Part shown: positions 36,014-44,285 of the stretch, piece by piece
How the letters are laid out: each line of letters opens with the position of its first letter
Numbering within the stretch: position 1 is the stretch's first letter
Assembly (NCBI RefSeq): GCF_029889885.1
Contig: NZ_JARANY010000018.1
Location: 1 to 58,943 of the forward strand
From: Chromohalobacter sp. 296-RDG
GTDB lineage: Bacteria; Pseudomonadota; Gammaproteobacteria; Pseudomonadales; Halomonadaceae
Length of the DNA stretch: 58,943 nucleotides
Reading direction: 5' to 3'
Notes under the pieces: generated by a model
What the model was told of the DNA's origin: nothing
Database searches by the model: none
Seen by the model: only the letters and a program-made list of their open reading frames with translations
Program-made: the position numbers and the translations under genes

Positions 36014-36322
36014 ATGAGCTATATCGTCATCAACCGTGTTTTCGTCAATTCGGGGTATGAAGCCGAATTCGAGCGTCGGTTTCAGCAACGTGCCAGCGAG
36101 GTCGACAAACAGCCGGGCTTCAAAGCCATGCGGGTATTGCGGCCTCAGGGCAACCAGGCCCCCTATCTCGTCGAGACGGAGTGGGAAGACCAGGATGCCT
36201 TCCGTGCCTGGGTGGGAAGTGATGACTTCAAAGAAGCTCACGCCAATCCCATGCCCGCCGAGGCCTTTTCCGAGGGTGGTGGGCTCGAGCAATTCGAGAT
36301 TGTAGAAGGCACTCAGGTTTGA
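36014..36322 (+). CDS. ABM-domain (antibiotic biosynthesis monooxygenase-like) protein
   Basis: A 102-residue protein of the ABM dimeric alpha-beta barrel superfamily, which includes cofactor-free monooxygenases and the IsdG/HmoA haem-degrading enzymes. Visible features are YIVINRVFVNSGYEAEFERRF, KQPGFKAMRVLRPQG, the central YLVETEWEDQDAFRAWVGSDDF and HANPMPAEAFSEGGG. An Asn/His pair typical of haem-oxygenating members cannot be asserted. AAAGGAG precedes the ATG. It is last in gpsA-sixA-ABM. Its 3' two thirds recur, damaged, at 38098-38292. Confidence 0.82.
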   Translation: MSYIVINRVFVNSGYEAEFERRFQQRASEVDKQPGFKAMRVLRPQGNQAPYLVETEWEDQDAFRAWVGSDDFKEAHANPMPAEAFSEGGGLEQFEIVEGTQV

Positions 36323-36507
36323 GTAGCGATGCAACCGATATACGATGTTGTTCAAATGATGGACGAGCTCAGAAAGGCAGTGAGGATGTATAGTAGATAA
36401 GGTCTTATTCCACAGATTCCTTGTGACAAGTTCTGACACGCACATAGGTACGTGGTTATCGAGATTGATTTGGATATGAAATTCTTTCATAGAACTTTGG
36501 TTTTATT

Positions 36508-36539
36508 GCATTAGTCGGAGATAAAACTCCGGCTAATGC
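36508..36539. terminator. Hairpin between the ABM gene and the lactonase gene
   Basis: GCATTAGTCGGAG (36508-36520) pairs with CTCCGGCTAATGC (36527-36539), one T-G pair, 6-base loop. No T run follows on either strand. It sits between convergent genes and may end both transcripts. The rest of 36323-36578 is AT-rich and shows nothing else. Confidence 0.5.
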
Positions 36540-36578
36540 GGTCCAAGATAACCATTAGTAATGATGGTCCCAGTGGTA

Positions 36579-37712
36579 TCAGTCGTAAGAAACGATCTCT
36601 ACCCAATTAGCATTCTTCCGGGTTGGTGCCTCATCGAGGCGGTTGATCTTCCCGCTTTTAGGGTCGATGCGATAAAGGCCTACGCTATCATCAAGCTGAC
36701 CAGTGACGACCATGTAGTGTCCGGAGTCATCAATTTGGAATCCGCGAGGTTGAGTTTCCACCTTTTGGTTACGTAGATAAGTTAGTTTTCCGTTTTCAGG
36801 ATTGGCTTTGAAAGTGCTGATAGTGCTACTGGTTCGTTCTGAAATATAGACATAGCGCCCGTCTGGTGTGATATGGATATCCGCTGACCATATGCGCGGC
36901 GTGTCATCTCCTTCCTTTATCGTCTCGCGCGCTACACCCTGTGTGAGATTAAGAGTATCCGGAATGCCCTGCTCGGTGAACTTTTTAGTCAATGTGCCTG
37001 TGCTGGCTTCGTAAGCGTAGGTAGTGACGGCGCCAGTAAATTCACCTAGAACATATACATAGTTATCATTCGGTGAAAAGATAAAGTGACGCGGTCCAGT
37101 ATTTTCGGGCGTCTTAACTGTACTGGGATCGTTTGATACCAAATGTCCATTATCGGAATCAAAGCGGAATTGGGCGATCTGGTCATCCCCGAGATTTGAG
37201 GCGAAGGCATAATGATTATCCGGCGAAGCATGCATGGCGTGAGCATGATGTCCTGTTTTGACGGTCTGTTGAGAGTCTTGAACGATTCCGTTATCGTCGA
37301 TTGGGCTGACACTGACGACATCGCTAGCATAGGAGGCGGAAAAGAGATAAGACCCACTCTGGCCTGTATCAATATTGGCCATGCTGGCGGGCAACGACCC
37401 GCTACCTTGCTGGGTCAGTTTTCCAGTTTCCTCATCAATACGGTAAGTTAAGGCTCGGTAGGGTTTGCTACGTATAGAAGCGTACAGGTGCCTCTGGTCA
37501 GGACTGATTGCCATTGGCATGACGGCATCACCAGCTTTAGTGGTTTCTAGCGGCTCCAGTGTGTCGGTAGTTCGGTTCAGCGTATAGCTTGTGATAACTG
37601 CGTCATCGGCATTGGATACGTAGACATAGGTTTCTGCCTGGGCAGCCAAGCTTACTCCGAAGATTGCAACGCTCGTAAGTAGAGTACTCGCCAATCTAGT
37701 TGTCTTTTGCAT
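36579..37712 (-). CDS. Exported beta-propeller lactonase (YbhE/Pgl-like)
   Basis: A 377-residue member of the seven-bladed 6-phosphogluconolactonase/lactonase family. Unlike cytosolic E. coli Pgl it has a clear signal peptide (MQKTTRLASTLLTSVAIFG..., cleavage after AAQA near residue 26), so it should act in the periplasm. Propeller repeats include ETYVYVSNADDAVITSY, MPMAISPDQRHLYASIR, GHHAHAMHASPDNHYAFA, GPRHFIFSPNDNYVYVL, and ADIHITPDGRYVYISERTSSTISTF, with TQPRGFQIDDSGHYMVVTGQ last. A phosphorylated substrate is unlikely in the periplasm; sugar or aldarate lactones are a better guess, supported by an operator-like motif shared with kdgD. Base composition is lower in GC than the sixA/gpsA side. 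Confidence 0.85.
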   Translation of the reverse strand: MQKTTRLASTLLTSVAIFGVSLAAQAETYVYVSNADDAVITSYTLNRTTDTLEPLETTKAGDAVMPMAISPDQRHLYASIRSKPYRALTYRIDEETGKLTQQGSGSLPASMANIDTGQSGSYLFSASYASDVVSVSPIDDNGIVQDSQQTVKTGHHAHAMHASPDNHYAFASNLGDDQIAQFRFDSDNGHLVSNDPSTVKTPENTGPRHFIFSPNDNYVYVLGEFTGAVTTYAYEASTGTLTKKFTEQGIPDTLNLTQGVARETIKEGDDTPRIWSADIHITPDGRYVYISERTSSTISTFKANPENGKLTYLRNQKVETQPRGFQIDDSGHYMVVTGQLDDSVGLYRIDPKSGKINRLDEAPTRKNANWVEIVSYD

Positions 37713-37746
37713 GGTTACCTTTTACTCGCTGGTTATTGAACTTATA

Positions 37747-37763
37747 TATCATACATCATACAA
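37747..37763 (-). promoter_or_regulatory. Shared operator motif, copy A (lactonase)
   Basis: Minus strand reads TTGTATGATGTATGATA, 35 bases upstream of the lactonase ATG. It contains TGTATGA twice in tandem and matches copies at 38446 and 49247 over the core GTATGATGTATGAYA. TATGAT inside could also act as a -10 element. Confidence 0.72.
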
Positions 37764-38097
37764 CTAAGAAGCTTAGTACGCTGCTATTACTCATCAATTA
37801 GACTATTGGCGTATGGTCATGTTTGGGCGCTTTGATGGTTTCTCGAAAGCTTGGGAATCGATCTACTAATGCTAGCCAGTTAGCGCTGGCTTGCTTTTCT
37901 CATGATGAGTGCTTTTTAACAGCCTGAGCGATATCGCTGCTGCGGTAGGGCGAGGACTGGTGCATCTCAACATCAACTGAATCACTCCAGCCACACGGCC
38001 GGGGATATTCAAGACAAGTATCGTCAATTCGTTGATGATCCAATGGGCGGTTTGATAAAGCTGGGCTGGTTAGGCTGCACGATGTCCAGGCGATAGA
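37764..38097. other. Gap holding unrecognised, probably decayed sequence
   Basis: No intact gene in these 334 bases. A weak hairpin AGCCAG/CTGGCT with T-rich flank lies at 37874-37891. A frame ending at 38096 (reading ...GDIQDKYRQFVDDPMGG...) looks protein-like but has no start and no family I recognise. It directly abuts the damaged ABM duplicate, so the stretch is probably remnant DNA. Confidence 0.45.
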
Positions 38098-38292
38098 CCA
38101 TGCGTGTATTGCTGCCTCAGAGCAATCAGGCCTCTATCTCGTCGAGACGGAGTGGGAAGACCAGGATGCCTTCCGCGCCTGGGTGGAAAGCGATGGCTGC
38201 AAGCAAACCTACGCCAATCCCATGTGTGCCGAGGCTTTTTCGGAGGCGGTGGTCTCGAGCAATTCGAGATTGTAGAAGGCACCCAGGCCTAA
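38098..38292 (+). pseudogene. Frameshifted partial duplicate of the ABM gene
   Basis: Matches 36126-36322 of the intact ABM gene. The first 43 codons are missing. A 42-base stretch (38134-38175) is identical to 36163-36204, and a 29-base stretch near the end is identical as well. At least two single-base deletions break the frame: one in the AGGCCCCC tract (codon region Q-A-P-Y-L) and one near the EGGG codons. The stop context is kept. It has no start signal of its own. Confidence 0.88.
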
Positions 38293-38445
38293 CCCCGTAA
38301 TTGCCCGCTGCTACCTCCGTTCCCGGTAGCAGCGGTTGCATGCGCTGAGCCTCGTTGTTCCTTCTCACCGCTAACTCTTTATACCTTAGTTTTATCGACC
38401 ATCGTTGATGTTGTGTGACAGAAAGCATGCCTCTATATTTTTTTC

Positions 38446-38462
38446 TTGTATGATGTATGACA
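38446..38462 (+). promoter_or_regulatory. Shared operator motif, copy B (kdgD)
   Basis: TTGTATGATGTATGACA, 45 bases upstream of the kdgD start, is the second copy of the motif. The tandem TGTATGA repeat is perfect. A T-rich tract (38437-38444) precedes it. Confidence 0.75.
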
Positions 38463-38506
38463 TAGTGCCTTTATGTCATTACGCTCAACAAGACAGATGC
38501 GAGGGA

Positions 38507-39430
38507 ATGGCGGTGCATTTTTCCAAAGAAAAAACGGTAGAAGCAGTGGGTGATGGCCTGCTTTCTTTCCCAGTCACGGATTTCGATGCAGCAGGTCGAT
38601 TCGATGAAAGTAGTTATCGTAAACGGCTTGAATGGTTCGTAAGCCATGATATCTCCGCCATCTTTGTGGCAGGAGGCACTGGTGAATTCTTCAATCTCTC
38701 TTTGGATGAGTTTCGTCACATCGTGCGTGTCGCGGTCGATGAAGTCGGCGGCAAGGTGCCAGTCATCGCGAGTGCCGGGTTGAGTGTAGAAAGTGGCAAA
38801 GCCTTTGCCAGCGCTGCGGAAGAGGCTGGTGCTGACGGCATCTTGCTGATGCCACCCTATCTGACTGAATGCCCACAAGAAGGGCTGGTCGAGTACGCTC
38901 GCCAGATCTGCGACAGCACGTCGGTCAATGTCATTTACTATAACCGTGGCAATGGTGTCCTCGAAGCGTCGGCGGTCCAACAGCTTGCCGATCAATGCCC
39001 TAACCTGGTTGGGTTGAAGGACGGCAAGGGCGATATGCAACTTCTCAACAAGATCGTCAAGACAGTAGGCGATCGCCTGATCTATGTTGGTGGCGTGCCG
39101 ACGGCTGAAATATTCGCCGAGGCGTATCTATCCATCGGTGTCAATACCTACTCCTCCGCTGTATTCAATTTCGTGCCAGAGTTGGCGTTGAAGTTCTACC
39201 GCGCCTTACGTGCAGGCGATAGCGCCACGGTGAAAAAAATTACTCAAGAGTTTTTTATTCCTTTCGTCGATCTGCGTGATCGCAAGAAAGGTTATGCAGT
39301 CAGCCTTGTGAAGGCAGGAGCTGACATCATTGGTATGCCGGCGGGGGGTGTACGTAAACCGCTGACAATGCCTGATGAGGATGAGTTGGGCACGTTAAAA
39401 GTGCTTGTCGACAGGTCCAAGACGCTTTAA
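38507..39430 (+). CDS. kdgD: 5-dehydro-4-deoxyglucarate dehydratase
   Basis: DapA-family Schiff-base enzyme of 307 residues that converts 5-keto-4-deoxyglucarate to 2-oxoglutarate semialdehyde with loss of CO2 and water, the step where glucarate and galactarate routes meet. Signature segments are LLSFPVTDFDAAGRFDE, FVAGGTGEFFNLSLDEF, NVIYYNRGNGVL and VGLKDGKGDMQLL with the Schiff-base Lys at K171. The start is ATG 38507, though GAGGG at 38501 is close; GTG at 38513 is a fair alternative with better spacing. The ATG at 38405 is rejected because copy B of the operator lies inside that extension. gudD follows after 20 bases. Confidence 0.93.
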   Translation: MAVHFSKEKTVEAVGDGLLSFPVTDFDAAGRFDESSYRKRLEWFVSHDISAIFVAGGTGEFFNLSLDEFRHIVRVAVDEVGGKVPVIASAGLSVESGKAFASAAEEAGADGILLMPPYLTECPQEGLVEYARQICDSTSVNVIYYNRGNGVLEASAVQQLADQCPNLVGLKDGKGDMQLLNKIVKTVGDRLIYVGGVPTAEIFAEAYLSIGVNTYSSAVFNFVPELALKFYRALRAGDSATVKKITQEFFIPFVDLRDRKKGYAVSLVKAGADIIGMPAGGVRKPLTMPDEDELGTLKVLVDRSKTL

Positions 39431-39450
39431 AGGACTGATGGAGACTACTT

Positions 39451-40791
39451 ATGCCTAATTATGAGACTCCTAAGATAATTGACATGCGAGTCATTCCGGT
39501 CGCTGGTCGTGACAGCATGCTGCTCAATATTGGTGGGGCACATTCACCCTATTTCACACGCAATCTGCTCATCCTTAAGGATAGTGCCGGCCACACCGGT
39601 GTCGGTGAGGCGCCGGGCGGCGAGACGATCCAGCATTCGCTTGAGCAAGCACGTGAACTCGTCATTAACCAATCGATTGGCAATCTACGTTCAATGGTTG
39701 CGTCGTTGCAAAGTACTGGCCGCAGCGCTGACTTCGAGGATTTTGGGAAAGGTTCTTGGACTTTTGAACTACGTATCAATGCAGTCGCTGCGCTCGAAGC
39801 AGCGTTGCTCGACCTTATGGGCAAGCTTCTCAGCGTGCCAGTAGCGGAACTCTTGGGTAATGGCAAGCTGCGCGACAGTATCGATGTATTAGGCTATTTA
39901 TTCTTCGTCGGTGATGGGCAGGACACACCGCTGGGCTACCGCCGAGGGACTGAAAGTGTTAGTCACGATTGGTATCGCCAGCGAGATAAAGCGGCGATGA
40001 CTCCGCAGCGTATCGTTGAACAAGCTCAAGCTGCTCAAGATCGTTATGGCTTCGAGGATTTTAAGCTCAAGGGCGGAGTTCTGCCGGGCGAGAAGGAAAT
40101 TGAAGCAGTCACCGCTCTTCATCACGCCTTTCCTAAGGCACGTACGACCATCGACCCGAATGGCGCTTGGTCGTTGAATGAGGCAACCCGACTCTGCAAG
40201 AACCTGCATGATGTTATTGCTTATGCTGAAGACCCTTGCGGCGCGGAACAGGGGTTTTCCGGCCGCGAAATTCTAGCTGAGTTTCGTCATGCCACTGGGC
40301 TGCCAGTGGCCACTAACATGGTGGCTACTAATTGGCGCGAGATGGCTCATGCGTTGATGCTGCGATCAGTGGATATTCCGTTAGCTGATCCACACTTTTG
40401 GACACTTTCCGGTGCAGTGCGTGTTTCCCAACTATGTCAGGATCATGGCATGACTTGGGGATCACATTCCAACAACCACTTCGATATCTCGCTGGCGATG
40501 TTCGCGCAGGTAGGTGCAGCTGCGGTAGGCCGTACGACAGCGCTTGATACTCACTGGATCTGGCAGGAAGGAGACACCCGCTTGACTCGCAATCCGCCAC
40601 AGATCGTCGACGGCAGAGTTGCGGTTACTGATGCACCGGGTCTCGGTATCGAAATCGATATGGATCAGGTCGAACAGGCCAATGCACTCTACCGTAGCTT
40701 GCCGGCTGGGGGGCGTAATGACGCTACAGCGATGCAGTATTTGATTAATGATTGGAGCTTCGATCCGAAGCGTCCTGCTTTGGTACGCTAA
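39451..40791 (+). CDS. gudD: Glucarate dehydratase
   Basis: Enolase-superfamily dehydratase of 446 residues, the same length as E. coli GudD, forming 5-keto-4-deoxyglucarate from D-glucarate (or L-idarate). Residue numbers line up with E. coli: K205 and K207 in FKLKGG, metal ligands D235, E266 and N289, H339 in [10 protein letters not shown] paired with D366 in DTHWIWQ. It also keeps the DWYRxR segment of the E. coli enzyme near 173. It is co-transcribed with kdgD. Codon use is visibly more AT-rich than in its paralogue at 44286. Confidence 0.92.
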   Translation: MPNYETPKIIDMRVIPVAGRDSMLLNIGGAHSPYFTRNLLILKDSAGHTGVGEAPGGETIQHSLEQARELVINQSIGNLRSMVASLQSTGRSADFEDFGKGSWTFELRINAVAALEAALLDLMGKLLSVPVAELLGNGKLRDSIDVLGYLFFVGDGQDTPLGYRRGTESVSHDWYRQRDKAAMTPQRIVEQAQAAQDRYGFEDFKLKGGVLPGEKEIEAVTALHHAFPKARTTIDPNGAWSLNEATRLCKNLHDVIAYAEDPCGAEQGFSGREILAEFRHATGLPVATNMVATNWREMAHALMLRSVDIPLADPHFWTLSGAVRVSQLCQDHGMTWGSHSNNHFDISLAMFAQVGAAAVGRTTALDTHWIWQEGDTRLTRNPPQIVDGRVAVTDAPGLGIEIDMDQVEQANALYRSLPAGGRNDATAMQYLINDWSFDPKRPALVR

Positions 40792-41062
40792 AAATTAAAA
40801 TTAGTTTAACGAATATATTAATTCATGATGAGGTTGGACCCTAAGTTTGATATTCCGCGAATTTTAATCTAGCTCTATTGTAAAATTGTCTTCGGTAATA
40901 TCTCGTAGATACCAAGAGTTTGATGTTAGTTCGTGCAATAATGAAATGGAAGTGAAGGCGTACGATCCGAGCTGGCAAGGACAGTCTTCGAACTTCTAAA
41001 GCCGCTTAGAGAGCGGTATGACAACTATTTTGAATACGACAACAGCTAAAAAGGTAATAAAC
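40792..41062 (+). other. AT-rich gap between gudD and TRAP transporter 1
   Basis: No gene, no T-ended hairpin and no copy of the shared operator motif is seen here. The TRAP genes may be read from a promoter in this gap or from the kdgD promoter. Confidence 0.4.
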
Positions 41063-42142
41063 ATGAAGATGCGCACGCTGGTTTGTTCAATTTCTCTGGC
41101 TTCTGCCACACTACTTGCAGCTACTACTGTTCAAGCAGAGGAGCTTCGAGTTCAGACTTCTTTCAACTCTGGTGACTACGCTTACCACTACCTTCAGGAA
41201 AACTGGGTACCTAAAGTTAAGGAAGTTACCGGAGGGGATGTAACGCTCAACTTGATGCCAACTGGGAGTGTCGTGCCCTACAAGGAAACCATGGATGCCG
41301 TAGCCATGGGGCTATTGGATGGTGATCTGACAGCACCGTCCTACTTTACTGGAAAAGATCCGGTCTTTGCGTTGATGGGGGATTTGATTGCCGGTTACGA
41401 TAAGCCTTCTCAGTTTCTTGACTTCTGCAAGAATGGAGGCGGTGAGCATGTGCTTCAAAAGGCTATCGATGCCGAGGTTGGCAATAAAGTACATGTGGTC
41501 GGTTGTGGTCCATACAAGCGTGAGGCGCTAGTTGCTGCTGTGCCTATTCGTGGTGTCGATGATCTGGAAGGAGTGAAAATTCGCTCGCCGGAAGGTCTGG
41601 CAGCTGACGTCTTTAAGCGTGCTGGAGCAACGCCGGTTAATATTCCGTTCTCAGAAGTCTATACCTCGCTGCAGCAGGGCGTGGTGGATGCTGCCGATGC
41701 CTCCGCCTACGTCAATAACGATGCGTCTGGTCTCAATGACATCGCTAAATATCCGATCTATCCGGGCATCCACAGCATGTCTTCGCAGCAGTTTACACTG
41801 AACCAGAGTACTTGGGACTCGCTTAGCGAGAATGATCAGAAGGCACTACATAAGTGGTTTTATAACGCCTTTAATGATTTGGCTGATGCCGTCCATCAGA
41901 AGGATGAACAGCTTGTAGCGCGTGACAAGGCTGAGGGGGACATCACGGTTATCGATTGGCCTCAATCCGAACGTGACAAGTTTCGCGAGGTTGCACGAGA
42001 CGCTTGGAAGGCTTACGCGCAAAAGAGCGAGCTAGCTCAAGAAGCACTTGATGCACATGTTACCTACATGAAGGAACATGGTTTGCTCAAGAACGCTTCC
42101 TCGCAAACGGACAATGATAAATCCGAAGACACACAAAGCTAA
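41063..42142 (+). CDS. TRAP transporter solute-binding protein 1 (DctP type)
   Basis: Periplasmic binding protein of 359 residues for a TRAP transporter, likely a sugar-acid ligand given its place after kdgD-gudD. A signal peptide (MKMRTLVCSISLASATLLAATTVQA) is cleaved near residue 25. The domain shows LRVQTSF, the conserved Arg in LEGVKIRSPEGLAADVFKRAG that usually contacts the ligand carboxylate, and the hinge FSEVYTSLQQGVVDAADA. The C-terminus carries an unusual acidic tail (SSQTDNDKSEDTQS). The ATG at 41063 after AAAGGTAA is used; an upstream in-frame ATG adds 15 residues before the signal peptide. Low-GC codon use. Confidence 0.88.
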   Translation: MKMRTLVCSISLASATLLAATTVQAEELRVQTSFNSGDYAYHYLQENWVPKVKEVTGGDVTLNLMPTGSVVPYKETMDAVAMGLLDGDLTAPSYFTGKDPVFALMGDLIAGYDKPSQFLDFCKNGGGEHVLQKAIDAEVGNKVHVVGCGPYKREALVAAVPIRGVDDLEGVKIRSPEGLAADVFKRAGATPVNIPFSEVYTSLQQGVVDAADASAYVNNDASGLNDIAKYPIYPGIHSMSSQQFTLNQSTWDSLSENDQKALHKWFYNAFNDLADAVHQKDEQLVARDKAEGDITVIDWPQSERDKFREVARDAWKAYAQKSELAQEALDAHVTYMKEHGLLKNASSQTDNDKSEDTQS

Positions 42143-42208
42143 GCGTTTTTCCGCTTGGGGTCGCGATGCGGTGAGGTCGTGACCCTCTGATAATAACCGG
42201 AGTTTGCT

Positions 42209-42739
42209 ATGCGATTACTCAGCCGGTTAGCTGCTGGCATGGATCGAGTCAGCGCCTTTATTGGGTATGCTTGTGCCGTACTTTTTTTTGCTTGCATAGC
42301 GCTGTCTGCCTTTGAAGTGGTTATGCGCTATATTTTTGATTCTCCTACCCAGTGGACCTTTGAAACTGTGATGGCAATGTGCGCCACGGGTTGGGTATTA
42401 ACAAGTGGATACGTCACTCAACGTAAACGCCATATCGCCATCACCATGGTCGAGTTACTGGTGCCGACTCACGTCTGGCAAAAAATGGAACTGGTCTCTC
42501 TGGTTGTCGCGATTGCTGCCTTGGGATCCTTGGTTTATGCGACTTGGGAACCCGCCATGGTGGCCATACATGGCGCTGAGCGCAGTGGCAGTTCATTCAA
42601 CCCACTTTTGCCAGCCTATCTCAAGCCGACGCTGGTGGTGGGGGCTGCGCTATATCTACTTCAGTTGTTGGCCAATGTAGTTCACTGGTTCGAAGATAGG
42701 GCTAGTGAGAAATCCGAAGCCCAGGGAGATCAAGAGTAA
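42209..42739 (+). CDS. TRAP transporter small permease 1 (DctQ type)
   Basis: A 176-residue membrane subunit with four predicted helices. The DctQ signature FEVVMRYIFDSPTQWTFETVMAMCATGWVLTSGYVTQRKRHI is present (R-Y-x-F-x-x-P-x-x-W...E). It pairs with the large permease in the inner membrane. GGAG precedes the ATG. Its stop overlaps the start of the large-permease gene (TAATG), so translation is coupled. Confidence 0.9.
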   Translation: MRLLSRLAAGMDRVSAFIGYACAVLFFACIALSAFEVVMRYIFDSPTQWTFETVMAMCATGWVLTSGYVTQRKRHIAITMVELLVPTHVWQKMELVSLVVAIAALGSLVYATWEPAMVAIHGAERSGSSFNPLLPAYLKPTLVVGAALYLLQLLANVVHWFEDRASEKSEAQGDQE

Positions 42740-44055
42740 TGGGTATCGAAGTCGTTACGCTGTTGATCGTCTTGGCACTATTGGCCTTGATGGCCTTCGG
42801 TATTCCGCTGGGAGTCACCACACTGTCGGTATCGGTGTGTACAGCGCTTCTGTATTTCGGCCCTAAAGGGCTATTTTTGGTCGCCTCCAATGTCTATCAC
42901 GTATTGGAAAAATACGAGTTGGTCGCGGTGCCTTTCTTCGTGTTCATGGCCAACGTACTCGAACGTTCGGGGATCGCGCATGCCCTTTTCGACAGCATGT
43001 CGATCTTGGGCGGCCGCGCACGAGGCTCTGTAGCCGTACAGACCTGTATCGTAGCAGTCATTCTTGCTGCTATGAGTGGGATCATGGGTGGTGAAATAGT
43101 CATGCTTGGCTTGATCGCGCTACCCCAGATGCTGCGCTTGGGCTATGACCGCAACCTTTCGATCGGCATTATTTGCGCTGCTGGTGCCTTGGCTACGTTG
43201 ATTCCACCCTCAGTGGTAATGATTGTTTACGGCCTCGCCGCTCAGGTATCAATCACCAAACTTTTCGCTGCCGGGGCAGTCCCGGGCATGATCTTAGCAA
43301 CGATATACATAACTTATATTATCGTTCGGTGCAAGATGAATCCTGCAATGGCACCGATCAACGATATCCCTGAGACAGGCTTACCATTTCTTAAGCGACT
43401 CAAGTATCTCAAGGGAGCGATATTGCCTTTCTTGTTGATCGGCATGGTGCTCGGGATGATTTATTCAGGGGTTACTACAGTTACTGAAGCGGCAGCTATG
43501 GGCGCTGTCGGAGCCATGGTGATTTCCGTTATTCTGAAACAGTTTTCCTATCGAATGATCCGTGATGCTATGAGGCAAACTGCTCTAACCGTTGGGTCGA
43601 TTATCTGGCTGGTATTAGGTGCGGTAAGTCTGGTTGGTATCTATAATTTAATCGGAGGGGTTAGTTTCCTGACGGAATTCCTGAAGGGGCTTGATATGCC
43701 TCCCCTGGCAGTCATCGCGGTCATGATGGCTATTGTTATGGTGCTAGGGACATTTCTTGAATGGATTGCGATCATTTTCATTACTGTGCCGATCTTCGCA
43801 CCGGTAGTGGTGGGTCTAGGGTACGACCCGGTGTGGTTTGGGGTTTTGTTTGCCATGAATATTCAGATCTATTACTTATCACCGCCGTTTGGTCCAGCCT
43901 GTTTCTTTCTTAAGAGTGTGGCGCCCGAAGGGGTTGAGTTACAGCATATTTTTGTGGCTGTGTTGCCGTTTATCGCACTGCAAGTGATTGGCATGGTGCT
44001 GGTGCTTTTCTTTCCACAATTGGCTTTGTGGTTACCCAATCTCATGTTCAACTAA
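42739..44055 (+). CDS. TRAP transporter large permease 1 (DctM type)
   Basis: A 438-residue sodium-coupled permease of the DctM family with about 12 helices. Diagnostic segments are LVAVPFFVFMANVLERSGIAH, AAMSGIMGGEIVMLGLIALPQML and GALATLIPPSVVMIVYGLAAQVS, with MNIQIYYLSPPFGPACFFLKSVAPEG near the C-terminus. With the two preceding genes it forms a complete transporter; aldarate import is inferred from the neighbours. It overlaps the small permease gene by one base. Confidence 0.92.
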   Translation: MGIEVVTLLIVLALLALMAFGIPLGVTTLSVSVCTALLYFGPKGLFLVASNVYHVLEKYELVAVPFFVFMANVLERSGIAHALFDSMSILGGRARGSVAVQTCIVAVILAAMSGIMGGEIVMLGLIALPQMLRLGYDRNLSIGIICAAGALATLIPPSVVMIVYGLAAQVSITKLFAAGAVPGMILATIYITYIIVRCKMNPAMAPINDIPETGLPFLKRLKYLKGAILPFLLIGMVLGMIYSGVTTVTEAAAMGAVGAMVISVILKQFSYRMIRDAMRQTALTVGSIIWLVLGAVSLVGIYNLIGGVSFLTEFLKGLDMPPLAVIAVMMAIVMVLGTFLEWIAIIFITVPIFAPVVVGLGYDPVWFGVLFAMNIQIYYLSPPFGPACFFLKSVAPEGVELQHIFVAVLPFIALQVIGMVLVLFFPQLALWLPNLMFN

Positions 44056-44073
44056 GTGAAAATAGGCGGGCAT

Positions 44074-44226
44074 ATGAAATATGACGATAATCAGGTTGAT
44101 CGACAAGATAACGAAATAGCCGTCCACGAGTCTCCGGAAGAAGTCAGTGCGTTCAAGTTTGGCTACTGGCCAGAGGTTGTCGGGATTTTAATGACGCTAT
44201 TTATTGTCTGGATGATTTTTCAGTAA
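44074..44226 (+). CDS. Small single-pass membrane peptide after the TRAP genes
   Basis: A 50-residue frame starting 18 bases after the large-permease stop. The first 30 residues are charged and acidic (MKYDDNQVDRQDNEIAVHES then PEEVSAFKFGYWPEV). The last 18 form one hydrophobic helix (VVGILMTLFIVWMIF) ending in Q. GGCGGG is a weak ribosome binding site. Codon use matches the low-GC TRAP genes. No family is recognised. Position and topology suggest an accessory subunit of the transporter, which is inference. Confidence 0.62.
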   Translation: MKYDDNQVDRQDNEIAVHESPEEVSAFKFGYWPEVVGILMTLFIVWMIFQ

Positions 44227-44285
44227 CTCTTCATGTCGGTATGAGTCTAAATGCCGGCATGGGACCATTTAGCTAGGAATTAGAC

